Source of the DNA: Acidimicrobiales bacterium | Lineage (GTDB): Bacteria > Actinomycetota > Acidimicrobiia > Acidimicrobiales > SZUA-35 | Length of the DNA: 5,602 bases | Direction: 5' to 3' | Assembly (NCBI GenBank): GCA_013003325.1 | Contig: JABDJU010000243.1 | Coordinates: 1-5,602 of the forward strand | The notes under the pieces: generated by a model | The model's input: the letters and a program-made list of their open reading frames with translations, nothing else | What the model was told of the DNA's origin: nothing | The model's database searches: none | Position numbers and translations under genes: made by a program | Shown: one piece after another, positions 1-5,602 of the stretch | Layout: each line of letters begins with the position of its first letter | How positions within the stretch are numbered: position 1 is the first letter of the stretch

Positions 1-904
1 CGTAGTTGGGGAAGTCGTAGCCGAACCAACTGTCGGCCACGGCGGCGAACACGCCGCCGGTGGCGTTGAACATCATGAAGAACAGAATCCCCGCTACCGG
101 CGGTGAGATTGCGTACGGCCATATCAGCAACGTGCGGTACACGGTGATCCCACGCACGTAGCCGTAGGTCAGATAGGCGAGAGCGAGCCCGAACACCATG
201 GACAGCACGACGGTGGCCGACGAGACGATCACGGTGTTCAGATAGATCTGCCGGTAGCCGCCGTTCACGTCTTCGAAGATGTAGTAAATGGCGAACAGGA
301 AGACCACGATCCCAAACGGGCGGATGGAGCGGGTGAGGCCGTGAGCGAACGAGCCCGGGGTGGCACGGTTGTGCCAGAGCCCGATGCCCCACATGAGACC
401 CACGGCGCCGAGGGGAAGGAGCACAACGACGGCTGGCGTCGGGACCAGCAGTTCGGAGAAGTTGCTGAGGCATCGGTCGACCTGCCGCGGTGCGCCTAGC
501 CGGGTGAGCTTGGTCGACAGGGTGAAGGTCTGATACGCCGGGAGATAGAGGAAGAAGACCAGGATCACCAAGGTCGGCGACAGCAACAACCATGGCCAGT
601 ACCAGCCCAATCGGAAGGTACCCGTGCGGATCTCGCCACCACCGGAGTTGCTCGATTGCTGGGCCAGCACCGCTTTGGTACCCGAGCCGAACATCCAGGC
701 GAATGCTCCGGCGAGCCCGACTCCCAATACTCCTTCGGTCGACTCCGCATCCGAGGCGAACGTGCAGAAATCAAGGGCGGCGAGGATCACCGACCCGCCG
801 AGTACGCCGAGGGCCAGGCCGAGCGCGCCTTCTCGTCTGGTCGAAAGACCAAACGAGAAGACGCCTATCGCCGCAGCGAGCAGGAAACTTGCGATGATCC
901 CCAC
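1..904 (-). CDS. UgpA-like ABC transporter permease with extra membrane segments (partial, 3' end outside window)
   Basis: Inner-membrane subunit of a glycerol-phosphate/sugar-type ABC importer. The frame is open from GTG at 904-902 to the window edge, giving 301 residues; the EAA loop that contacts the ATPase lies beyond the edge. The UgpA family is recognised from WLLLSPTLVILVFFLYLP (residues 105-122), the SNF that matches the family's LDNF (147-149), VRG..VYRTLLIWPYAISPP (250-269), and FN.. followed by FGYDF (279-298). Hydrophobic segments lie at about 3-20, 27-46, 58-73, 105-122, 158-177, 196-210, 222-246 and 257-279. The core family has only the fourth, seventh and eighth of these before the EAA loop, so three N-terminal and two internal segments are additional. 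The gene follows the binding-protein stop by 11 bases, implying one operon. The GTG has no visible ribosome binding site, so the start is uncertain; translation may be coupled to the upstream gene, or the true start may lie further in. The family is sure; the start and the ligand are less so. Confidence 0.85.
   Translation of the reverse strand, partial: MGIIASFLLAAAIGVFSFGLSTRREGALGLALGVLGGSVILAALDFCTFASDAESTEGVLGVGLAGAFAWMFGSGTKAVLAQQSSNSGGGEIRTGTFRLGWYWPWLLLSPTLVILVFFLYLPAYQTFTLSTKLTRLGAPRQVDRCLSNFSELLVPTPAVVVLLPLGAVGLMWGIGLWHNRATPGSFAHGLTRSIRPFGIVVFLFAIYYIFEDVNGGYRQIYLNTVIVSSATVVLSMVFGLALAYLTYGYVRGITVYRTLLIWPYAISPPVAGILFFMMFNATGGVFAAVADSWFGYDFPNY
825..864 (-). other. Strong RNA hairpin inside the 5' coding region of the permease
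   Basis: On the minus-strand transcript, bases 864-847 pair with 842-825 in an uninterrupted 18-bp stem closed by a four-base loop (846-843, UUUC). Sixteen pairs are Watson-Crick. The other two (861/828 and 852/837) are U-G pairs on this strand but would be C-A mismatches on the plus strand, which favours a structure in this transcript. The stem starts about 40 bases after the proposed GTG and about 50 bases after the binding-protein stop codon. No U-run follows, so it is not an intrinsic terminator. By analogy with the stem-loops between malE and malF, it could protect the upstream binding-protein message from 3' decay and lower permease expression. That role is inference. Confidence 0.6.
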
Positions 905-915
905 AGGGTTTGAAG

Positions 916-2349
916 TTAGCCGTAGAGCTCGTTGTAGTCGTCGAGCAGGCGTTGGGCCTCAACCTGTGCAGAATCCATTCGGGTCTTCACATCCACGTCG
1001 TTGACGAGGATGTCTTCGACCGCAGCGGTGACGACATCACGGATGGCGACGAAGTTACCGAGCAGCGCTCCGGTTGAGGCTGGCGTATCGGCAGCATCGT
1101 TGAGCTGCGCGGAGGCGACGGCAGAATTCGGGCTTTCATCGAACCAGCCCTCGCCCTCCAGGAAGTCAGTGGCTGCGTTGGTGATCGGGATGTAGCCGGT
1201 CACCTGGTGCCACAGAGCGGCATTCTCTGGGTTGGAGAAGAAGTTCATGAACGCAAGAGCGCCGTCTTCTTCGGCGGTCGTGAGGCCGTTTGCCATCCAC
1301 AGCGTCGCTCCGCCGATGAGGTTGCCGACATATTCACGATCCTGGTTGTAGGGCATGTAGGACGTCTTCACCTCGAACCCGTTCTCCTCACCGTTTTCGG
1401 TGAGTACGGTGGTGTCGGACGACGAGTAGATCAGCATCGCTGCGTTCTGGGCGTTGAACGCTGCTGCGGTGCCGTCCCAATCGCGCTGGGTGCCGGTGTA
1501 GACGTAGTCACCGCTGTCGTCGAGGTCGCTCCACCATTGGACATACTCGATCGCCTCGTCGGAGTTGAGGAAGACCTCGGTGGCTCGGCCGGAACGTCCG
1601 TTGTCGTTGTTGGCGAGGTCAGCGCCCATCTGGCCCAGCGACTGTTCGAAGAACCACCCGTGGTTCGGCCAGGTGATGCAGTTGTCGGGAGCATCAGCAA
1701 GAGCGAGGATCTCATCGCAGGCCGCTTCGACCTCGGCCCAGGTGGCGGGGGGTTCGGTGATGCCGGCTTCGTTCAGGATGTTCATGTTCGAGAACATGAT
1801 GGTGGACGATGTGTTCCACGGCATCGAGTAGAGCGAGCCGTCGATCGTGTAGTACTGAGTCGCAGCGGACACCACGTCACCCAGAACAATTGGCTCGCCC
1901 AGAATCTCGGTTCGCCCGGCTACCGCTTCGGTGACCGATTTGAAGATCGGATCTCCGTTGCTGTCGATGGCATCCAGGGCTTCCTGAGTTGCAGCTTCGA
2001 AGAAATGGATCACCTCCGGTGGGTTTCCATCTTCAATCGCAAGCTGGGTCTGCTCGAACACCGTGTTGTAGGAGTCGAACGATGTGACCACCACTTCATA
2101 GTCGGGGTGCTTCTCGTTGAACTCCGCAGCCCGGTCCTTGGTGTAGTTGAGACGAGCGTCATCGCTGAAGGCGATCCACATCTCGATCTCGATCGGTTCG
2201 GATCCCGAGTCATCCGAGGCAGTGTCGTCGCCCGAATCATCGGTGGAACTGGAATCATCCGACGATGCGGAGTCATCGCTCGAGTCGTCGGAGCCGCATG
2301 CGGCAACGATCAACAAAAGGGCAAAAAGTAGGGCAAGCAATCGCTTCAT
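916..2349 (-). CDS. ugpB: UgpB-like solute-binding lipoprotein (glycerol-3-phosphate / glycerophosphodiester type)
   Basis: Extracytoplasmic, lipid-anchored binding protein (477 residues) delivering substrate to the adjacent permease. Residues 1-17 form a signal peptide (MKR then a Leu-rich core) ending in the lipobox VAAC with Cys18. An Asp/Ser-rich tether runs from 19 to about 50, and the binding domain (SBP_bac_1 fold) from about 53 to the end. It matches UgpB along its length: IEMWIAF (55-61), SMPWNTSST (175-183), IGGATLW (345-351), NPENAALWHQVTGYIPIT (373-390) and LLGNFVAIR (429-437). The positions that contact glycerol-3-phosphate in E. coli UgpB appear to be kept: Tyr94, Glu118, Ser181, a Ser in 309-311, Gly346/347, Tyr386 and Arg437, plus Trp residues at 227 and 232. 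This assignment rests on remembered family alignment. The start is supported by GAGG seven bases upstream. It is the first gene of a minus-strand operon with the permease. A maltose-type or galactoside ligand is less likely because the Arg that holds the phosphate is retained. Confidence 0.9.
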   Translation of the reverse strand: MKRLLALLFALLLIVAACGSDDSSDDSASSDDSSSTDDSGDDTASDDSGSEPIEIEMWIAFSDDARLNYTKDRAAEFNEKHPDYEVVVTSFDSYNTVFEQTQLAIEDGNPPEVIHFFEAATQEALDAIDSNGDPIFKSVTEAVAGRTEILGEPIVLGDVVSAATQYYTIDGSLYSMPWNTSSTIMFSNMNILNEAGITEPPATWAEVEAACDEILALADAPDNCITWPNHGWFFEQSLGQMGADLANNDNGRSGRATEVFLNSDEAIEYVQWWSDLDDSGDYVYTGTQRDWDGTAAAFNAQNAAMLIYSSSDTTVLTENGEENGFEVKTSYMPYNQDREYVGNLIGGATLWMANGLTTAEEDGALAFMNFFSNPENAALWHQVTGYIPITNAATDFLEGEGWFDESPNSAVASAQLNDAADTPASTGALLGNFVAIRDVVTAAVEDILVNDVDVKTRMDSAQVEAQRLLDDYNELYG

Positions 2350-2356
2350 GTCGAAA

Positions 2357-2360
2357 CCTC
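2357..2360 (-). promoter_or_regulatory. Ribosome binding site of the binding-protein gene
   Basis: GAGG on the minus strand is separated by seven bases from the ATG at 2349-2347. It supports this ATG as the start, which also gives a complete lipoprotein signal peptide. Confidence 0.65.
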
Positions 2361-2496
2361 GGTGCTGGAGAGAATGTCGTATAGGACGGTTAGGCCGACC
2401 CTAGTTGTGGCATCACTGCAGGAAAGGGTCGTTGGTCCCTACCGGGGGAGATGCAACGCAATCGTATTGACGATCGGTTTGTCGGAGCGGTCGATC

Positions 2497-2502
2497 TATT
2501 CT
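2497..2502 (+). promoter_or_regulatory. Candidate -10 box for a leaderless transcript of the lyase-like gene
   Basis: TATTCT fits the actinobacterial TAnnnT pattern and ends seven bases before the ATG at 2510, which would place the transcription start at or next to the A of the start codon. No Shine-Dalgarno sequence lies at a usable distance: the nearest GGAG (2484-2487) is 22 bases away. No good -35 box is seen at 16-18 bases. Confidence 0.4.
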
Positions 2503-2509
2503 CACTGCA

Positions 2510-3379
2510 ATGCCTATGCTCGAGATCCGCGAAGTGGGCCCCCGTGATGGGCTTCAGAATGAGGAGCCCCTCAATCCTGAACGTCGCGCCGAGATCATCA
2601 GCGCTCTGTGCCGCACCGGGCTCCGGGAGATCGAGGCGGTGAGCTTCGTCTCCCCCCGGGCGGTGCCGGCGATGGCTCGTCCCGCCGATGTTCTGGAGCT
2701 GGTCGACCGAAGGTCCGAGGTGAGGTTGTGGGCGTTGGTGCCCAACGTGCGGGGGGCGGAGATGGCGGTCGACGCCAACATCGACGCCTTGACCGTGACC
2801 GTGTCGGCGTGCCCGGTATACAACGAGAAGAACGTGCGTCAGACCGTGGCTGAGTCTGTGGCTGCGATCGGCTCGATTGTCGAGATCGCGGCGGGGCGCC
2901 CGGTGGATGTAGTGATCTCCTGTGTTTTTGGTTCTCCCTACACCGGCGACGCACCCACGGCGGCGGTCCCGGACCTGATCGGGCAACTGTCGGATTTGGG
3001 TGCGACCCGGTTCACGCTCGCCGACACCACCGGCATGGCGACCCCACATCTGGTCGACCGGGTGCTGCACAAGACCGGCGTCGACGTTGGGCTGCACCTG
3101 CACGACACCCGCGGAACCGCGTTGGTCAACGCCAAGACGGCGATCGATCTGGGTGTCACCCGCTTTGATACCGCGGTCGGCGGTCTCGGGGGATCTCCCT
3201 TCGCCAGAGGGGCGGGTGGCAACCTGCCCACCGAGGATCTGGTGCATCTCGTGCTCGACGATCCGGCGGTGGAAACCGGAGTCGACCTCACGGCACTGCT
3301 GGCCGTTGCCGACGACCTGGCCGCCGCCGTCGACCATCCGCTGCCGGGACGGATCGCCACCCACGGCCCCGCCCGCTGA
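2510..3379 (+). CDS. HMG-CoA-lyase-family enzyme with Ser at the catalytic Cys position
   Basis: Cytoplasmic TIM-barrel enzyme (289 residues, the usual size for bacterial HMG-CoA lyase) of the DRE-TIM metallolyase superfamily. The family splits 3-hydroxy-3-methylglutaryl-CoA into acetyl-CoA and acetoacetate using a divalent metal. Visible in order: VGPRDGLQNE (9-18) with catalytic Arg12 and metal ligand Asp13; IEAVSFVSP (41-49) with Glu42; SCVFGSPYTG (137-146); LADTTGMATP (170-179); HLHDTRGTAL (196-205) with metal ligands His196 and His198; GLGGSPFARGAGGN (225-238) with metal ligand Asn238. In HMG-CoA lyases that last motif reads GLGGCPY, where Cys is a catalytic residue; here Ser229 replaces it. 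The enzyme may therefore be slow, use another mechanism, or act on a different acyl-CoA. ATG at 2510 is chosen because of its -10-like box; ATG at 2516 is an alternative. No leucine-degradation partner gene is in the window. The family is certain; the substrate is not. Confidence 0.9.
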   Translation: MPMLEIREVGPRDGLQNEEPLNPERRAEIISALCRTGLREIEAVSFVSPRAVPAMARPADVLELVDRRSEVRLWALVPNVRGAEMAVDANIDALTVTVSACPVYNEKNVRQTVAESVAAIGSIVEIAAGRPVDVVISCVFGSPYTGDAPTAAVPDLIGQLSDLGATRFTLADTTGMATPHLVDRVLHKTGVDVGLHLHDTRGTALVNAKTAIDLGVTRFDTAVGGLGGSPFARGAGGNLPTEDLVHLVLDDPAVETGVDLTALLAVADDLAAAVDHPLPGRIATHGPAR

Positions 3380-3395
3380 GTTCTTCGCCGTCCGG

Positions 3396-3401
3396 TACCC
3401 T
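3396..3401 (+). promoter_or_regulatory. Candidate -10 box for a leaderless transcript of the alpha-galactosidase gene
   Basis: TACCCT (TAnnnT) lies in the 28-bp gap after the lyase stop codon and ends six bases before the GTG at 3408. Transcription would then begin at the start codon itself. No ribosome binding site precedes the GTG. The arrangement is the same as that upstream of the lyase-like gene, suggesting that the galactosidase can be transcribed separately as well as by read-through. Confidence 0.45.
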
Positions 3402-3407
3402 CGGCCC

Positions 3408-5519
3408 GTGCACAGAATCTCCTACGGCGGAACGTCGGTCGACATCACCGCCGGCGCTGGAATGCCCGAAGTTCTGGGCTGGGGTCGATACAGCGCGGCG
3501 CGGGCGGCTGCGGAACAGAATCAGGAGTCGTACCGAGCCGGTCTTCCGCCGGCGACCCTCGACAACCACCCGCCCATCGGCCTTTTCGCCGAGGAGTCGC
3601 TCGGCTTCCCGGGCACCCCCGGAATAAGTGGTCACCGACCGGACGGAACCGGCTGGTCCCCGCGGTTCGTACGGACCGAGGAGCGGGTCGACGATGCGTC
3701 GGCCTCGTTCGTACTGGAGGATCAGATCGCTGGACTCCAGCTGGTCGCCACGGTGGCCGTCGGGTCTGGTGCGGTTGTCACGATCGATGCGGTGTTGACC
3801 AACATCGGGTCAACCCCGTACGTCGTGCACTCTCTGGCTCCGTCGCTTCCCGTTCCGGCCCACGCCGCCGAGGTCCTCACCCTTTCGGGTCGGTGGTGCA
3901 TGGAGTTTCAGATGAACCGCCGACCCTTCATCGGGTCCACGGTGGTCGAGAACAGACGGGGCCGAACCTCGCATGAGAATTCACCCGTGGTCTTCGTCGG
4001 TACCAGCGGGTTTGCCGAGTCCGATGGGCACGTGTGGGGGGCTCAGCTGGCGTGGAGCGGGAACTACAGGGTCGTCGCCGAGCGCTTGGGCGATGGCCGC
4101 TGCTACCTCCAGTTGGGTGAGCTTCTGCTGCCCGGTGAATTGGAGCTCGCCCCCGGCGAGGCCTACGACATGCCGCGGGTTGTCGCCACGTGTTCGGACA
4201 ACGGACTCACCGCTGCCAGCGGCAGGTTTCTGTCACACGTTCGGCAGTCGGTCCGACCCGCCGAACTCGGACCTCGGCCGGTCAACGTCAACACCTGGGA
4301 GGCGGTCTATTTCGATCACGAGCTCGACCGATTGCTCGAACTGGCCGATGCCGCAGCGGATGTAGGAGCCGAGCGGTTTGTGCTCGATGACGGGTGGTTC
4401 GGTGGGCGTCGCGACGACACCAAAGGGCTCGGCGATTGGCATGTGTCGCCCGATGCCTGGCCCACCGGTCTAAGTCCGCTGATCGATCGGGTTCGACGCC
4501 ACGGGATGGTGTTCGGGATTTGGTTCGAGCCCGAGATGGTGAACCCGAATTCGGACCTCTACCGGTTTCATCCGGATTGGACCTTGACCACCGACGGGTA
4601 CGACCCGGTGCTCGGGCGACATCAGCTGGTGCTCGACTTCGGCCGCCCCGAGGTGCGGGAGAACATGTTCGATCAGATCTCCAGGATCCTGACCGATCAC
4701 GACATCGGCTACGTGAAATGGGATATGAACCGCTCCATCGTGCAGGGTTCGGGGGCCTCAGGCCGGGCCGGGGTGCACCGGCACGTGGTGGGGCTGTACG
4801 AGCTGCTCGACGACCTGAGAGAAGCTCACCCCGATGTCGAGTGGGAATCATGTTCGTCCGGCGGTGCCCGCATCGACGCAGGAATTCTCGCTCGAACCGA
4901 TCGGGTCTGGACCTCAGACAGCAATGATGCGGCGGACCGTCAACTGATCCAGCGGGGTGCGTCGTTGCTGGTGCCGCCCGAGATGATGGGAGCCCACATC
5001 GGACCTCCGGCCAGCCATACCACCGGGCGGGTACACAGTCTCGGGTTTCGGGCTGCGACCGCGCTGTTTGGGCACATGGGTATCGAGTGGAATTTGCTCT
5101 CGATGGCGCCGGAGGATCGAACGGCCCTCAAGGAGGTCATCGCCCTCTACAAGGAACACCGGCATCTGCTTCACACCGGTGTTCCGGTCCGCCTGGATCA
5201 CCCCGAGGAGTCGCTGGTGGCTCACGGCGTGGTCGATGCCGAGCTGACCGAGGGCTTGTTCAGCGTCGCCAGCATCGCCACCCGCAGCTCCTCGGCCTTG
5301 ACGCCGTTGGTGATCCCATGGTTGAGCAACAAGAAGATCTACCGGGTCGAGCCCCTGTTCATCGGAGGCGAGAAACCAGGGGTCGACTTCGCGCCGCCGG
5401 GCTGGATGGACGGGGGAGCCGAGATGACCGGTGGGTTCCTGGGAGGCCACGGCCTCTCACTGCCCGTCTTCTGGCCCGAACGCGCTCTACTGGTCCGGGT
5501 AACAGAAGTGAGTTCGTGA
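3408..5519 (+). CDS. Alpha-galactosidase, glycoside hydrolase family 36
   Basis: Retaining exo-alpha-galactosidase releasing galactose from substrates such as melibiose, raffinose or galactosylglycerol. It has 703 residues, close to the 700-740 usual for the large GH36 enzymes. A beta-sandwich N-terminal domain spans about 25-290, the TIM-barrel catalytic domain about 300-600, and a C-terminal beta domain about 615-703. Catalytic motifs are complete: LDDGWF (326-331), GIWFEPEMVNP (370-380), KWDMNR (437-442) with nucleophile Asp439, CSSGGARID (482-490), and SDSNDAADR (503-511), the family's SDxxDxxxR motif, with Asp504 as the expected acid/base. MGAHI and GHMGIEWNL follow. There is no signal peptide or membrane segment, so it should act in the cytoplasm on an imported substrate. 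The GTG start is preferred over the upstream open stretch, which overlaps the lyase gene in another frame. An in-frame ATG at 3462 (residue 19) is an alternative but would trim the conserved N-terminus. Confidence 0.95.
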   Translation: MHRISYGGTSVDITAGAGMPEVLGWGRYSAARAAAEQNQESYRAGLPPATLDNHPPIGLFAEESLGFPGTPGISGHRPDGTGWSPRFVRTEERVDDASASFVLEDQIAGLQLVATVAVGSGAVVTIDAVLTNIGSTPYVVHSLAPSLPVPAHAAEVLTLSGRWCMEFQMNRRPFIGSTVVENRRGRTSHENSPVVFVGTSGFAESDGHVWGAQLAWSGNYRVVAERLGDGRCYLQLGELLLPGELELAPGEAYDMPRVVATCSDNGLTAASGRFLSHVRQSVRPAELGPRPVNVNTWEAVYFDHELDRLLELADAAADVGAERFVLDDGWFGGRRDDTKGLGDWHVSPDAWPTGLSPLIDRVRRHGMVFGIWFEPEMVNPNSDLYRFHPDWTLTTDGYDPVLGRHQLVLDFGRPEVRENMFDQISRILTDHDIGYVKWDMNRSIVQGSGASGRAGVHRHVVGLYELLDDLREAHPDVEWESCSSGGARIDAGILARTDRVWTSDSNDAADRQLIQRGASLLVPPEMMGAHIGPPASHTTGRVHSLGFRAATALFGHMGIEWNLLSMAPEDRTALKEVIALYKEHRHLLHTGVPVRLDHPEESLVAHGVVDAELTEGLFSVASIATRSSSALTPLVIPWLSNKKIYRVEPLFIGGEKPGVDFAPPGWMDGGAEMTGGFLGGHGLSLPVFWPERALLVRVTEVSS

Positions 5520-5602
5520 AGCGACCGGATTCCTGGCAGCGAGCGAAGGTCCCAGCGATGCCCTTGGGTGAGGCCGCCGGCGCAATGCCACGGGCTCAAG
5601 GC
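5516..5602 (+). CDS. Start of an unidentified gene overlapping the galactosidase stop (partial)
   Basis: GTG at 5516-5518 overlaps the galactosidase TGA in the four-base GTGA arrangement typical of translationally coupled genes. The frame stays open for all 29 codons to the window edge and begins MKRPDSWQRAKVPAMPLG. A purine-rich stretch (GAAGTGAG) just upstream could serve as a weak ribosome binding site. The fragment is too short to assign a family, and I do not recognise it. If real, it is probably co-transcribed with the galactosidase gene. Confidence 0.4.
   Translation, partial: MKRPDSWQRAKVPAMPLGEAAGAMPRAQG

Larger units (their letters stand above)
2350..2509. promoter_or_regulatory. 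Divergent intergenic region between the transporter operon and the lyase/galactosidase genes
   Basis: This 160-bp gap must hold promoters for both directions. On the minus side the only clear signal is the GAGG ribosome binding site. A sequence resembling a -10 box (TATACG, 2384-2379) lacks the conserved last T, and no good -35 box sits at the right distance. On the plus side a TTGACG (2467-2472) and a TATTCT (2497-2502) are present, but 24 bases apart, too far to form one classic promoter. The 8-base word TCACTGCA occurs twice in the same orientation (2413-2420 and 2502-2509). No convincing operator palindrome or terminator was found. Confidence 0.5.

Noticed and set aside
825..864. Hairpin as an intrinsic terminator between binding protein and permease
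   Set aside because: No U-rich run follows the stem on the transcribed strand, and the permease frame continues through it without interruption.
565..1004. Several short overlapping frames on both strands around the start of the permease
   Set aside because: They arise partly because the inverted repeat at 825-864 makes similar peptides on opposite strands. The permease frame, with its hydrophobic pattern and UgpA motifs, explains the region.
1207..2331. 374-codon plus-strand open frame antisense to the binding protein
   Set aside because: The minus-strand product is a clear UgpB-like lipoprotein. The antisense frame is a by-product of GC-rich third positions, resembles no family, and has no supporting start signals.
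2467..2502. TTGACG (2467-2472) and TATTCT (2497-2502) as one sigma-70 type promoter
   Set aside because: The spacer is 24 bases, well beyond the usual 16-18. Only the -10-like box is retained as a candidate.
2390..3364. 324-codon minus-strand open frame opposite the lyase-like gene
   Set aside because: It is antisense to a protein with full HMG-CoA-lyase motifs and is Arg/Gly-rich in the way typical of shadow frames in high-GC DNA.
3000..3407. N-terminal extension of the galactosidase frame up to an ATG at 3000
   Set aside because: This stretch overlaps the lyase gene in another frame, gives a Pro/Arg/Ser-rich sequence unlike GH36 proteins, and would make the enzyme far longer than its family.

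Overview
The window is high-GC bacterial DNA with strong GC preference at third codon positions. It carries a Gram-positive-style lipoprotein with an Asp/Ser-rich tether, and two starts that have a TAnnnT box 6-7 bases upstream and no ribosome binding site. Together these suggest a high-GC actinobacterium, possibly of the Acidimicrobiia type. That assignment is inference; the window holds no rRNA or marker gene.

Layout. Minus strand, 1-2349: a solute-binding lipoprotein of the UgpB type (2349-916) is followed 11 bases later by an inner-membrane ABC permease of the UgpA type (904 to beyond base 1). They read as one operon importing glycerol-3-phosphate or a glycerophosphodiester. The permease is unusual. 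It has three extra hydrophobic segments at the N-terminus and an inserted pair of hydrophobic segments where MalF has its P2 loop. An 18-bp hairpin lies in its early codons.

Divergent region, 2350-2509: 160 bp separates the transporter operon from the plus-strand genes. It holds a clear ribosome binding site for the binding protein and a candidate leaderless promoter for the plus-strand gene.

Plus strand, 2510-5519: an HMG-CoA-lyase-family enzyme (2510-3379) has all the metal-site motifs but Ser in place of the catalytic Cys. It is followed after 28 bp by a complete cytoplasmic family GH36 alpha-galactosidase (3408-5519). A further reading frame starts at a GTG overlapping the galactosidase stop codon (GTGA) and runs out of the window.

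How they may work together: the transporter supplies a glycerophosphoryl compound and the alpha-galactosidase releases galactose from an intracellular alpha-galactoside. Their co-location could reflect use of alpha-galactosyl-glycerol compounds, but the sequence does not prove this. The lyase-like protein has no obvious pathway partner in the window. No tRNA, rRNA, CRISPR array, insertion sequence or convincing intrinsic terminator was seen.
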